The translations under genes and the position numbers were made by a program. The notes under the pieces were generated by a model. It made no database searches and had not been told where the DNA came from. It worked only from the letters and a program-made list of their open reading frames with translations. Below, piece after piece: positions 37,858 through 48,500 of a stretch of 64,000 nt of DNA. The stretch comes from Algoriphagus locisalis (lineage in GTDB: Bacteria > Bacteroidota > Bacteroidia > Cytophagales > Cyclobacteriaceae), in contig NZ_FPBF01000006.1 of assembly GCF_900116615.1 (NCBI RefSeq), positions 186,001 to 250,000 of the forward strand, given 5' to 3'. Position 1 is the stretch's first letter; each line of letters begins with the position of its first letter.

Positions 37858-38562
37858 TTATAGATTTACTTTAACTATTTCTGAGAAGATCATATCTTCT
37901 ACGCCTTCTATTCTTACCCCCACTCTGGCATATGCATAATCCTGCGTAGGAACCCGCTCAGGTACATCTGTCTGAAGTGAGATGCCATTCATAGATTCCA
38001 GATCACCACCACCTCTGTTGGTAGTGGCAATGCTGGTTCGTACATCCACAAATGAGGTCTTGCTCACGTAAAGGGAAACTTCCTGAATATTTCTCGCCCC
38101 TTCTCCGGTGATGATCTGATCCAAATCAAAACTTGCAGAGACCTGATCCGATCCTCCGTCAATACTCACATTTCGGATCATATAGTAAGGCATTACTTCT
38201 ATATCCATTGTTTGGCTTCCGGTAAGATTGACAGGAATAGTATCATTACCGGTTTGATCGTTTGTGATCTTCTGAAAAGGTCCTTGGTTATTCGGAATGA
38301 TCATTTTGTAGTCTCCTTTGAAAAGCAAGGAGGAATAAGATCCATCCTGATCTACCGCCACTCCGATATTACCCAGACGCTGCCATCCGGATTCCCAAAG
38401 CTCGATGTACACGTCATTATAGCTGACACCGATCGGTTCTCCTTGGTAAACTATCCTACCTTCCAGTTGGAAACTAGGCTCATCGTAATTGTCATAGCTG
38501 CAGGATGCTAGGGAAGCTGCTATTCCCATCATTCCCAGTATATTTTTGAAATTTGATTTCAT
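37858..38562 (-). CDS. DUF3823 surface lipoprotein (SusE/F-position protein)
   Basis: A 234-residue lipoprotein (ASLASCSYDNYDEPS). The N-terminal part LEGRIVYQGEPIGVSYNDVYIELWE is the carboxypeptidase-regulatory-like sandwich of DUF3823, and the second half (FDLDQIITGEGARNIQEVSLYVSKT) is the C-terminal domain of this family. DUF3823 proteins follow SusD genes and are thought to help glycan capture at the cell surface. Located 24 bases after susD and closed by a terminator. Confidence 0.9.
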   Translation of the reverse strand: MKSNFKNILGMMGIAASLASCSYDNYDEPSFQLEGRIVYQGEPIGVSYNDVYIELWESGWQRLGNIGVAVDQDGSYSSLLFKGDYKMIIPNNQGPFQKITNDQTGNDTIPVNLTGSQTMDIEVMPYYMIRNVSIDGGSDQVSASFDLDQIITGEGARNIQEVSLYVSKTSFVDVRTSIATTNRGGGDLESMNGISLQTDVPERVPTQDYAYARVGVRIEGVEDMIFSEIVKVNL

Positions 38563-38586
38563 TAGTTCTTGAGTTTAGAGGGATAC

Positions 38587-40455
38587 TTATTGATTTGGAT
38601 TTCGGACAATCTTCGGGTTGTTGTTTCGCACATTGTCACCAATAAATGAATAATAGTTACCCAATCGGAAACGGTGCGCATTAAATACCGGTGCTGGTAA
38701 AAACTCCTCAAACATCCACTTGCCGTTGTTCGGAGAACCTGGCTCGTAATATTTGAAAGGCTTCAGTCCAAATACCCGCGTGCTTACTGCCAGTGCATTC
38801 CCCGGATTATTGGTCAAGTCTGTAGTCACTCCATTCCAGATGCGGTGTGCCAATCTCCAGCGCTTTTTGTCCCAAAGGATATGGTTTTCAAAAGCCAACT
38901 CTACTTTGCGCTCATGTACGATTCTATCAAAATCAATTTCACCTGGAGTCAGATCGGTAGGGAACCCTGCTCTTCTTCTGACTTGGTTCATGTATTCTGC
39001 TGCTTTTGTCAAATCGCCTAGCTCAAATGCCGCTTCAGCAGCATTCAAAAGAATCTCAGCATAACGGAATCTTACCAGCCATACCGATGAACCAGTTCCT
39101 CTTTGACCTGATCCTACTGAAGTATCCACGTATTTTCTAAGGTAAAAACCATTCTGTGCTGACCATTCCAACTGATCAATCGGACCGTCGAATCCTACCA
39201 CTTGTACCGTTGAATTGCTTCCAGGGAGCTGTGCCTGTCCACCCAGTTGTCCCGAGGTGATCACAGAACCATCAGCCAGTTTATACCCTGCCCAAATATC
39301 TACTTCCTGTCCTCTGAATGTAGATCCAGGTACAATCACTGTCCCCAATAATCGTGGGTCCCTTCCTTTGAAAATATCCATGGGATCATCGTAGTAAATC
39401 GGATCTCCATTCTCATCCTTGGTAGGCAATTCTGCAAAGGTATTGTCGAGCAATTCATAGGATTGAACCAAGTTGAGAGAAGGATTCATTTTGCCTCCAG
39501 AGGTATTTTCCTCTCTCAGGGAGCGGGGGATATTCTCAATAGTGAACCCATGAGTTCTTCCCTGAACCAAGAAGTCCTTGGCGAGAATCACCTCATTGTT
39601 TGAGCTCTTATTCAGGAAAATATTAGTGTAGTTCTCTGACTTATTCGGATCCTGGTCATACAGTTCATAGGTGCCCAAGCCCATCACTTCTTCTGATGCA
39701 TTCAATGCGGTGGTGTAATATGCATCTGCCATACTTGCAGGAATCCCTACTTCTCCACCTGGCAATGAAACCTCAGGAGTCAGTTGGCCATAATTGGCAA
39801 TAGATCCTGCATAAAGAGCCGCTCTGGAAACCAAAGCAAGTGCTGCTCCTTTGGTAGCTCTGGATTTGGTGCCGCCATCTGGAAGATCATTTTTGATGGA
39901 TTCCATCTCTTCGATTACAAAGTCATAGATTTCATGCTCTTTTGCCCGAGGATACTGCAAGTAGGTAGGATCGCCACTATAGTCATATTCGAGTGACTCC
40001 AGAATCAACGGCACACCACCCATTCGCTTCACGTGCTCAAAGTAAACCATGGCTCTGATGAATTTAGCTTCCGCCAAAAACCTTGATTTTGCCTCATCGG
40101 AAAGTTCAGTTGCGGCCTCACATTTTTCGATGAAAAGGTTTAGGTCACGGATGTATCCATAATCCCACATACCCCAGTCACCATAGCCATATTCCTGGTT
40201 TTGATGTCTCCAGTAGTCTCCTGCATTGCTTGCAAAGGTCTCATCGAAATTGGCATATTCCCACCAGTTCTCCAGACCTTGATAGTCAGGAAGTCGGTTA
40301 TACAAATCAGCCAAGACTGAAAACACCAGGTCTTCATTTTCCCATACTTGATCTTCTCCTAGAATATCCGTGGGCTCTCTATCCAAAAACTGCTCATTGT
40401 CACATCCGGCAACTGCCAGTAAAATGAACAGGCATATATATCTTAAATTTTTCAT
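38587..40455 (-). CDS. SusD/RagB-family outer-membrane glycan-binding lipoprotein
   Basis: A 622-residue lipoprotein (LLAVAGCDNEQFLDREPTD). It has the tetratricopeptide-like N-terminal half (AKFIRAMVYFEHVKRMGGVPLI), RATKGAALALVSRAALYAG, and the C-terminal segment WLVRFRYAEILLNAAEAAFELG, then EYMNQVRRRAGFP and IVHERKVELAFE typical of RagB/SusD. It forms the lid over the SusC transporter and binds oligosaccharide. Lies 20 bases downstream of susC. Confidence 0.97.
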   Translation of the reverse strand: MKNLRYICLFILLAVAGCDNEQFLDREPTDILGEDQVWENEDLVFSVLADLYNRLPDYQGLENWWEYANFDETFASNAGDYWRHQNQEYGYGDWGMWDYGYIRDLNLFIEKCEAATELSDEAKSRFLAEAKFIRAMVYFEHVKRMGGVPLILESLEYDYSGDPTYLQYPRAKEHEIYDFVIEEMESIKNDLPDGGTKSRATKGAALALVSRAALYAGSIANYGQLTPEVSLPGGEVGIPASMADAYYTTALNASEEVMGLGTYELYDQDPNKSENYTNIFLNKSSNNEVILAKDFLVQGRTHGFTIENIPRSLREENTSGGKMNPSLNLVQSYELLDNTFAELPTKDENGDPIYYDDPMDIFKGRDPRLLGTVIVPGSTFRGQEVDIWAGYKLADGSVITSGQLGGQAQLPGSNSTVQVVGFDGPIDQLEWSAQNGFYLRKYVDTSVGSGQRGTGSSVWLVRFRYAEILLNAAEAAFELGDLTKAAEYMNQVRRRAGFPTDLTPGEIDFDRIVHERKVELAFENHILWDKKRWRLAHRIWNGVTTDLTNNPGNALAVSTRVFGLKPFKYYEPGSPNNGKWMFEEFLPAPVFNAHRFRLGNYYSFIGDNVRNNNPKIVRNPNQ

Positions 40456-40475
40456 TGTTCGTTCTTTCGGGTTTT

Positions 40476-43400
40476 TTAGAATGATACGTTGAATCCTACA
40501 TTCACCACTTTGTTCTGTGGATACTGCAAGCCATTTTCATCTGCTACTTCTGGATCTATTCCGAACTGGTGCACATTATCCAAAGCAAACAGGTTATAGC
40601 TGCTTACAAATACACGGGCTCTGGACATATTCCATCTGTTCAGTACTTTCTCAGGAAGCGTATAGCCTACTTCAAGTGTTCTCATTCTTAGGTATTTCAC
40701 GTTAGTCAGCCACCACGTAGAGTTTCTGTTGTAGTTACTATGTCCACCGGTGTTGAATCGAAGGGGAGGATTCTTGCCTGGAATCCATTCGCTGTTGATA
40801 TCCAGGATATCCTCTCTGTGGTATCGGTCATCATACATGGAAGCCAATAGGTTTCCACCATTTTGGTAAGGCCATCTCATCTCCCAGTTTTGGTTGTAAG
40901 AGTACATTCCACCACCGGAGAAGTCGGCAGTCAGGTCAAAACCTTTGTATTGCAAGTTGAAATTGAATCCAAAGTTTACACTAGGCTGCCCACCGGACTG
41001 ATAGCCGATCGGACGCTCATCATAGCCATCGATTTTGCCATCATTATTGACATCCTTATAGATTAGGTCCCCAGGTAGTAAGGTTTTGTTTCCTTGCCCA
41101 TCGACGTTCACAGGATGGCTATTAATTGCTTCGAAGGATTCAAATTGTCCTAAAATCTCATAGCCCCAGAAGATGCCATTATATCTATCTTCACGGGAAT
41201 TTCTGTACTGATCCCAAGATGAGCTGAAGGTAGGGTTATAAGACTGAAGGAATTTACTACGGGCATAAGAGGCATTGGCACCGATACGGAACACCAAATC
41301 CCCTGCTTTTCCATTCCAATTCACTGCGATCTCCGCTCCAGAGTTAGAATCTGAATTCAAGTTTTCATCAGTCAGTCCGTAGCCTAGTTCCAATGGTAGA
41401 AACAAATCATTTCTGGTTCCGCGAAGACCGGTTCTTTTTCTATGGAAATAATCTACCGCGCCGGTGATTTTGCCAGAGCCAAAAGAGAAGTCTAGTCCTA
41501 TATCTGCGATAGTAGCCACATACCAGGAAAGGTTATCTATAGGCTGGCCGGTGTTGGCAGAACCTTGGATGTTTTCTCCATCTACAATTACAGTAGATGC
41601 TCCATATCTGTATCCCGTCAGGTAATCAAAAGGCCCAATGCCTATATTATCATCTCCTAACTGTCCATATGAAGCTCTGATTTTCAATTCATCCAAATCT
41701 AGATTGGAGGAGAAATCGCTCATAAATCCCTCTTCAGAGATTCTCCAGCCTGCAGATACAGATGGGAAAAAACCCCAACGATTATCAGGGGAAAATTTCC
41801 AGGATGCATCCGCTCTACCAGCTACCTCCAGGAGGTATTTGCCTGCATAATCGTAATTGAGACGTCCTACATAGCCGATTCTGGCTTCTTCCTGACGTTC
41901 GTCATTATACGTATCGGTATCAGCAAACTCGATTATATCCAAGTAATTATTGGTAGGTACCGAGTGAAGGAAGTTGTAAAGCCTGGTTCGCTCGATTCTC
42001 TCGTTCAATGCAAAAGCCGCGAAATTGTGCTTCTCACCAAAGGTCTTGTTGTATGTCAAAGACAATTGCCATACATTTTCCATAATCTTGGTCTGACCAC
42101 GGTCACGATACGGATTGTCATTTCCTCCTGAGCGGAAGTATTCGTCCGTTTCTGGATTATATCCAAACACATCGTAAGTATATTCAAATGTGTTAAACAT
42201 TTGATCTGCCAAATAATACGAATACAATCCTTTAGCTACCAAATCAGGAACGATCTCATACTCAGCGGTGAAGTTGGTCTGCAGTACCTGCCATTTGTTT
42301 TCATAGAACCCTGTACGATCGTAGTTGAGTAGCGCCCAGTTGGTTTCAATGTTGTTGATATTGGCAGGATAGTCAGGGTTGTCATTGGCGTAAGGACGCT
42401 CTGTTGGCCTGTTTCTAAAAAGTGCAAATCTTGGCTGCCAGTAGTCATCACCGCCCGGTACACCAGGATTGTTTCTGTTTTCTATCCTGCCGTTGATCTG
42501 CATGCCCACTCGGAGCTTGTCAGTAATATCTGTGTTGATATTGGACTGTATGTTTGTTCTGTTGAATTCAAATTCGTCAGAAAAAACCGCCTTCTGATCG
42601 AATCTTGTGACCGATAAGTAATAATTAGTACGTTCAGATCCACCGGATACAGATGCGTTGAAATTACTTTGGGGGGCATTTCCTTGAATGATAAAATCTT
42701 TCCAGTCGAATGACTTGTAGCCATATTCGGTTCCCTGATTCCATTTTTCCAATTCTTCCGCAGTGATGTTGGTACTTCCAAACTGATTGATGTCGGCATC
42801 TGCTTGGCCTAGCATCCATTCATAAGCATTTACTCCATCTGGGAATCTGGACCAGTTTTGCCAGCCGTAGTATCCATTAATATTAATGGTTGGCGTTTCT
42901 CCGCGCTTGCCTTGTTTGGTCTTCACCACGACTACACCATTTGCAGCACGTGAGCCGTAAACTGCCGCAGAGGCATCCTTTAATATGGTGATACTTTCTA
43001 TATCTCCGGGAGCCAGGTTGTTAAACTGTCCTTCATCTTTCTGGATTCCGTCAATTACAAACAGTGGAGTTCCCATATTTCTGATCTGAAGCCAAGCTCC
43101 AGCTCCGGGACGTCCATCCGGTTGACGGAAGGAAAGTCCAGCCATTTTGCCTGCCAGAGCACCTGAGACAGTTGCTGATGGCACCTTGTCTATATCGCGG
43201 CTGGTTACATTCGCGATTGCACCGGTGATGGTTTCTTTTTGCTGCTCTCCGTAGCCCACTACGATTACCTCATCCAGGCTACCAAGATCACTTGCCATCT
43301 GGATTTCCAGTTCAGTCTGAGTTCCTACGAGAATTTCCTGGGTTTTAAATCCAATAAATGAGGCTCTTAAGGTAGCATTGGCACTGGCGAGCGTAAGTGC

Positions 43401-43598
43401 AAATTTCCCGTCCAGATCTGTGACAGTACCGTTAGTAGTACCTTTTTCAAGGATACTGACCCCAGGTAGCGGTTCTCCGGAGGACTCTTCCAGGATGGTT
43501 CCCCGGACAGTCGTGCCTTGCTGCGCCACTAGCGGTATTACCGCCAGAATGGTCATTAGGAGCAGAAGACTGAATTTCATGAGAAGAAGTCTTTTCAT
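40476..43598 (-). CDS. SusC/RagA-family TonB-dependent transporter
   Basis: A 1040-residue outer-membrane transporter. After the signal peptide (ending VIPLVAQQ) comes a carboxypeptidase-like sandwich (VRGTILEESSGEPLPGVSILEKGT), then the TonB box region LDEVIVVGYGEQQKETITG, the plug domain (GRPGAGAWLQIRNMGTPLFV, SAAVYGSRAANGVVVVKTK), and a C-terminal 22-strand barrel ending NKVVNVGFNVSF. It imports oligosaccharides captured by the adjacent SusD. First gene of the PUL; the divergent regulator is on the other side of a 723-bp gap. Confidence 0.97.
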   Translation of the reverse strand: MKRLLLMKFSLLLLMTILAVIPLVAQQGTTVRGTILEESSGEPLPGVSILEKGTTNGTVTDLDGKFALTLASANATLRASFIGFKTQEILVGTQTELEIQMASDLGSLDEVIVVGYGEQQKETITGAIANVTSRDIDKVPSATVSGALAGKMAGLSFRQPDGRPGAGAWLQIRNMGTPLFVIDGIQKDEGQFNNLAPGDIESITILKDASAAVYGSRAANGVVVVKTKQGKRGETPTININGYYGWQNWSRFPDGVNAYEWMLGQADADINQFGSTNITAEELEKWNQGTEYGYKSFDWKDFIIQGNAPQSNFNASVSGGSERTNYYLSVTRFDQKAVFSDEFEFNRTNIQSNINTDITDKLRVGMQINGRIENRNNPGVPGGDDYWQPRFALFRNRPTERPYANDNPDYPANINNIETNWALLNYDRTGFYENKWQVLQTNFTAEYEIVPDLVAKGLYSYYLADQMFNTFEYTYDVFGYNPETDEYFRSGGNDNPYRDRGQTKIMENVWQLSLTYNKTFGEKHNFAAFALNERIERTRLYNFLHSVPTNNYLDIIEFADTDTYNDERQEEARIGYVGRLNYDYAGKYLLEVAGRADASWKFSPDNRWGFFPSVSAGWRISEEGFMSDFSSNLDLDELKIRASYGQLGDDNIGIGPFDYLTGYRYGASTVIVDGENIQGSANTGQPIDNLSWYVATIADIGLDFSFGSGKITGAVDYFHRKRTGLRGTRNDLFLPLELGYGLTDENLNSDSNSGAEIAVNWNGKAGDLVFRIGANASYARSKFLQSYNPTFSSSWDQYRNSREDRYNGIFWGYEILGQFESFEAINSHPVNVDGQGNKTLLPGDLIYKDVNNDGKIDGYDERPIGYQSGGQPSVNFGFNFNLQYKGFDLTADFSGGGMYSYNQNWEMRWPYQNGGNLLASMYDDRYHREDILDINSEWIPGKNPPLRFNTGGHSNYNRNSTWWLTNVKYLRMRTLEVGYTLPEKVLNRWNMSRARVFVSSYNLFALDNVHQFGIDPEVADENGLQYPQNKVVNVGFNVSF

Positions 43599-44321
43599 AT
43601 GATAAACTTGTTTTCAATGACCTTTTGGAATCTTGCATACTTGATACTTCATCGTCATGCTTGATTTCATGAATAGTCATTTTGGGTTAAAAATTATTTA
43701 AATAAATGGGTCTTCGTTTTGGCAATATGCTCCCCTGAAGCCTTGAAAAAGGCACTATTAAGCAAATTGAATAGGGGGGAATTATTGCTTTAGTCTTTAG
43801 GACTAGGAAGTAAGCCAGGTTAGCTGACTAGGTGGGAGTTGGTGTTTTTAGCATAGGGTTTATTGAGGGTTTTATGTAAAGAAATTAGTCAAGGGATAGA
43901 GCTTTTTATATAAATCAATAGGCTCATTTTCCGATACTATAAAAGTAACTTACCTCTAAGCAGGCCTCTATCACTAATGCTTCAAAAAATAGAAGATTTA
44001 CCGCTTGTGCTATGTATAAATCTTGCAGATAATCTAAATTAAGGAATATAATTTTGTTTAACTCACTTAAATTGTTTGTATTCAGTTAATAGTGTTATTA
44101 TTTCGGAATTATATAGTTTAATCTTCGGAATTTGTTTTAGTAAACAGAAAACCTTCCGAAATCGATTGCGAGCCGAAAAATATAGTAAGTCCATTTTGTT
44201 ACTTTTCAGTCAGCAAATGATAAAAAATCTCCAATTATTGCGTCGAGAATGTAATTATTGAATTCAAAATGAGCTAGCTAGCTGGATTTTGATAATTTCA
44301 GCATCATAACCCAAAATCCCT
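43599..44321. other. Long AT-rich divergent intergenic region between susC and the hybrid regulator
   Basis: About 720 bases without a credible gene on either strand. It must hold the susC promoter, its leader and the promoter of the regulator gene, but no clear -33/-7 pair or operator could be picked. A perfect 12-bp palindrome agctagctagct is at 44272-44283, 38 bases before the regulator start. Confidence 0.5.
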
Positions 44322-47300
44322 ATGACCTGGCCAAAAAGTATAATTGCAGGTTTGTTAAGCCTCCTTATTCACCTTTCTTTTTTATGTTCTTCACTAGCTC
44401 AGGATAAGCGCTACTATTTTCAGAATTACGATATAAATTCAGGCCTTTCGCATAACTCTGTTTTTTCGATTTTTCAGGATCAACTGGGGTTTATGTGGTT
44501 TGGTACCAAGTATGGCCTCAACCGATTTGACGGGCAGCGCTGGAAAGTGTACAATTCTGATTCTAAGGGCAAAAAAGAAGATAAACTAGGGAGTGATTAC
44601 GTGCATGTGATTATTGAGGATAGTGATGGAATACTATGGCTCGGCACAGATGAGGGGATTTATCTCTTTGACAAATCATTGGACAAATTCACTGCTTTTC
44701 CATATAAAACAGCAGATGGACAATTTCCTTTGGATATAATTTCATCCATAGCTCAGGATAAGGAAGGAAACATCTGGATTGCAGGTAATAACCAAGGGCT
44801 TTTCAAGTTTGATTTTGAGGAAAAGATGCTTGAACTTCTTTCTCATGATCCTACTAAAAAAGGAAGTATTCCTGCGGGAAATGTTTCATCTGTGAAAGTA
44901 GATGATCAAAATGTGGTTTGGGTGGGTTTGATAGATAAAGGGGTAGGTAGATTCCTCGAAGAAAGCGAGACTTTTTCTATGTATATGGATGAGGAAGGCA
45001 AGCTAGCCCAAGACCAGGTTTTAGGCTTGCAGGATTGGGGAGATTTTATGCTGATCGGCACAAAAAATAGCGGTGTTAAAAAGCTAGAGAAAAGTAGTGG
45101 AAAGATTACAGATCTCCTCACTAAGGATGAAAATGGTAACCCGATATACGTTCGTGATATGTTCCAATTCAGCCAAAATGAACTAGGAATTGGAACTGAA
45201 TCCGGGCTTTTCATTTTTGATTTTGTGACCAATACTTATCAAAACCTCAAAGAAAATTCGGACGACCCTTATTCCCTTTCCAACAATGCGATCTATTCCT
45301 TATGGAAAGATACAGAAGGTGGTATTTGGGTGGGAAGCTATTTTGGAGGAGTAGATTTCCTGCCTAATCAATCCGTCAAATTCGAAAAATACTACCCCAT
45401 CACCAATGCCAATACGATTAGTGGGATGCGGGTTCGGGAAATGGTCGGGAACGGGGACGGAAGGATTTGGATTGGAACTGAAGACGCTGGTTTAAATCTA
45501 TTTGATCCACAAACCGGTAAGTTTGAACAATTGCCTATAGGAGACTCGGATCGTGAGTTGCCCTACAGAAATGTCCATGGCTTAGCAAAACAAGGGGATA
45601 AACTTTGGATAGGGACATTTAATACTGGCGTAAATATTCTAGATACCTCTACCGGGAAAATCAAAAAAATCACGTCTAATACTCCAGGGTCAGGATTGAC
45701 GAACGATGATCCTTTTGCAATTCTCTCCGATAGCCAAAATAGAATCTGGATAGGCACTCCCTCTGGGCTGTTTTTGTATGAAAGCCAAAATGATAAGTTT
45801 AGGGAAATAGAGCAGTTTAGAGATTACTTTGTTTACGATCTACTTGAAGATAAAAGCGGTACGATCTGGGCAGGGACATATAATGATGGTTTGTTCAGTT
45901 TTAAACCAAATACAGAAGAGCTAAGACAGTATCTCCCCGATCCATCCAAACCAGGAAGTATTCCACATCAGACAGTCATCGATTTGTATGAGGATTCTGA
46001 ACGCACACTTTGGATCGCTACTGCAGGTGGTGGATTTGCAAAATTCAATGAGTCAGATCAATCATTTACATCCTTCACCATTGAAAAGGGATTTCCTGCA
46101 AATACCTATTTTAAGATTCTAGAAGATGATTTTGGAGCGCTTTGGCTCACGTCTAATAAAGGTCTGATCCAGTTTGATCCGGAGACAGAAGCTTTAAAAT
46201 TATTTGATGAGAAAAGCGGACTGATCCCCAGTCCTTTTAACTACCGCTCTGGCTACAAGGCGGAAGATGGTACTTTATATTTTGGATCACAGGGAGGATT
46301 TATCTCCTTTCAACCTGACAAAATCGAATCAAGTAGCTCCCCTTCCAAACTTGTTTTCACCGGGATAGAGTTGTTCAATGAAGAAATCCCCATAGATCCA
46401 GTAGATGGAATTCTCAAAAAATCCATCTTATACACCGACAAAATCTCATTGATGTCTCATCAAAATTCGCTCACTTTTGAGGTGGCGTCCTTGGGCTACA
46501 CGAATTCTCAGAATTGGAAGTTCCTCTACAGATTGAAAGGCCTGGAAAAAGACTGGAAGCAGATTTCTGATTCCCAGGCCATCTCTTACTCTTATTTGCC
46601 TCCTGGTAGCTACACGCTGCAGGTCAGGACTCCTCAGTCCCAAGGTTCGGATACTTATCAGGAAACGCAGCTAGAAATTGAGATTCTACCTCCTTTTTAT
46701 AAGACGTCTTTAGCTTATGCCATTTACCTGTTGCTCATTATCCTGCTCGCATATTGGATTATTTCCTTGTATAAAAACCGGGTCAATAATCGTCATCAGG
46801 TTCAAATCAACTTGCTCGAAGCGGAGAAGGAAAAAGAGCTTTACGAAGCTAAAATCGAATTTTTCACGAATATCACTCATGAAATAAGAACACCGTTAAC
46901 GCTGATAAAGGGGCCTTTGGAAGATATTCTCAGCAAGGATAGAAATACTGATCCTGAAGTAAAAAATGATTTGTTGATCATCGAGAAAAATACAAACCGC
47001 CTGATCGACCTCAGCAATCAGCTGCTTGACTTTCGGAAGACCGAGCAGCGGGGATTTAAGTTGAGTTTTCTCAAAACTGAAATAAGTGGCATTCTACAGG
47101 AACTTCATGACAGATTTAAGGTGACTGCAGTACAATCTGGCCTAAACTTCACCATGGAGAAGTCCACATCCACCCTGTTCGCAGATGTGGATAAGGAAGC
47201 CGTGATCAAAATTCTGAGCAATCTACTGATCAATGCCCTGAAGAATGCAGGGACTATGATTCATATTCGGTTAGCTTATGATCCTGCACATCCTTCAGTT

Positions 47301-48392
47301 TTCCAAATTGAGATATCCAATGACGGAAACCTTATTCCGGCTGAAATGGCAGAGAAAATCTTTGAGCCTTTCTTCCAAATTGCAGATACTAATGCCTCCA
47401 AAGCAAATCAAGGAACTGGGTTGGGATTGCCTTTGGCAAAATCACTGGCAGAAATGCACCATGGAAAATTGGCAATGGCTGATAATCGCGAGCTGAATCG
47501 ATTCGTCTTGGAGCTTCCTGTCAAGCAGAAAGATGCCATTCATTTTGAAGAAGAGAATGACCTGGAAGCTGTAGTAAAAGAACGTGAAGAAGATCAAAAT
47601 ATACCTACCAAGTCGAAGAAGAAAGGCAGCCTTCCGGCTATTTTGTTGGTAGAGGATAATAAGGAGTTGCTTCAGTTTTTAGGTGAAAAGCTAAAAGGGA
47701 AATATGTGATACATAAGGCTGCAAACGGTATTTTGGCGCTGGAGATCCTAAAAAGGGAACCGATAGATCTGGTGATTTCGGACGTGATGATGCCAGAGAT
47801 GGATGGCTATAAACTATGCGAGCACATCAAATCGGATCTTACCACCAGCCACATTCCTGTCGTGCTTCTGACCGCAAAAAATAACATCAACGCCAAAATC
47901 ACTGGGCTGGAAATGGGAGCTGATGTGTATCTGGAAAAGCCTTTTTCTCTGGAGTTTCTTTACCTACAGATCAAGAATTTATTGCTGCATAGAGATCAGA
48001 TCAAAAAAGCTTTTGCCAGCCTTCCGATGGTGAATTCGGATACCATCGCCCACTCCAAAGCAGATGAGGAATTTTTAAGGAAAATTAATGAGGCGATTTT
48101 GGAAAATATTGAAAACGAGCTTTTTGGAGTGACTGAACTTGCAGATCAGCTGCACATGAGTCAGTCCAGCTTGCTTCGCAAAATCAAAGGAATTTCTGAG
48201 CTGACCCCAAACGGCTATATACGACTGGTGCGATTGAAGAAATCTGCCGAACTGCTAAGCGATGGATTGCATAGCATTGCAGAGATCAGCGAGATGGTTG
48301 GCTTCAATAGTCCTTCTTACTTCACGAAATGTTTCCAGAAGCACTTCGGGGAGCTTCCTAAAGATTTTGTAAAGAAAGCGGATGTGCTGTAG
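44322..48392 (+). CDS. Hybrid two-component system regulator (HTCS) of the PUL
   Basis: A 1356-residue one-protein signalling system. After the signal peptide come two seven-bladed propellers of Reg_prop repeats (SIFQDQLGFMWFGTKYGLNR, WIGTEDAGLNLFD, IWIGTPSGLFLYE), a Y_Y_Y domain near 720-790 and a membrane segment near 793-812 (YAIYLLLIILLAYWI). The cytoplasmic part has HisKA with His about 852 (ITHEIRTPLTLIKG), HATPase, a receiver domain with Asp about 1154 (ISDVMMPEMDGYK), and an AraC-type HTH at the C-terminus. It should sense an oligosaccharide in the periplasm and activate the divergent susC operon. Confidence 0.97.
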   Translation: MTWPKSIIAGLLSLLIHLSFLCSSLAQDKRYYFQNYDINSGLSHNSVFSIFQDQLGFMWFGTKYGLNRFDGQRWKVYNSDSKGKKEDKLGSDYVHVIIEDSDGILWLGTDEGIYLFDKSLDKFTAFPYKTADGQFPLDIISSIAQDKEGNIWIAGNNQGLFKFDFEEKMLELLSHDPTKKGSIPAGNVSSVKVDDQNVVWVGLIDKGVGRFLEESETFSMYMDEEGKLAQDQVLGLQDWGDFMLIGTKNSGVKKLEKSSGKITDLLTKDENGNPIYVRDMFQFSQNELGIGTESGLFIFDFVTNTYQNLKENSDDPYSLSNNAIYSLWKDTEGGIWVGSYFGGVDFLPNQSVKFEKYYPITNANTISGMRVREMVGNGDGRIWIGTEDAGLNLFDPQTGKFEQLPIGDSDRELPYRNVHGLAKQGDKLWIGTFNTGVNILDTSTGKIKKITSNTPGSGLTNDDPFAILSDSQNRIWIGTPSGLFLYESQNDKFREIEQFRDYFVYDLLEDKSGTIWAGTYNDGLFSFKPNTEELRQYLPDPSKPGSIPHQTVIDLYEDSERTLWIATAGGGFAKFNESDQSFTSFTIEKGFPANTYFKILEDDFGALWLTSNKGLIQFDPETEALKLFDEKSGLIPSPFNYRSGYKAEDGTLYFGSQGGFISFQPDKIESSSSPSKLVFTGIELFNEEIPIDPVDGILKKSILYTDKISLMSHQNSLTFEVASLGYTNSQNWKFLYRLKGLEKDWKQISDSQAISYSYLPPGSYTLQVRTPQSQGSDTYQETQLEIEILPPFYKTSLAYAIYLLLIILLAYWIISLYKNRVNNRHQVQINLLEAEKEKELYEAKIEFFTNITHEIRTPLTLIKGPLEDILSKDRNTDPEVKNDLLIIEKNTNRLIDLSNQLLDFRKTEQRGFKLSFLKTEISGILQELHDRFKVTAVQSGLNFTMEKSTSTLFADVDKEAVIKILSNLLINALKNAGTMIHIRLAYDPAHPSVFQIEISNDGNLIPAEMAEKIFEPFFQIADTNASKANQGTGLGLPLAKSLAEMHHGKLAMADNRELNRFVLELPVKQKDAIHFEEENDLEAVVKEREEDQNIPTKSKKKGSLPAILLVEDNKELLQFLGEKLKGKYVIHKAANGILALEILKREPIDLVISDVMMPEMDGYKLCEHIKSDLTTSHIPVVLLTAKNNINAKITGLEMGADVYLEKPFSLEFLYLQIKNLLLHRDQIKKAFASLPMVNSDTIAHSKADEEFLRKINEAILENIENELFGVTELADQLHMSQSSLLRKIKGISELTPNGYIRLVRLKKSAELLSDGLHSIAEISEMVGFNSPSYFTKCFQKHFGELPKDFVKKADVL

Positions 48393-48500
48393 AAATAGGC
48401 GCTTTAGGTGACTGGTGGCTGTTGCAGATTAAGCAAATCCAAGTTGTAAGAGAAGAAGCTGGAGACTGTATATTGATAGATTGAATTCCTTCTAAAGGAT

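Noticed and set aside
43447-43680. Minus-strand frame starting MTIHEIKHDDEVSS as a small gene upstream of susC
   Set aside because: It runs into the susC coding region in another frame and resembles nothing known; more likely part of the susC leader.
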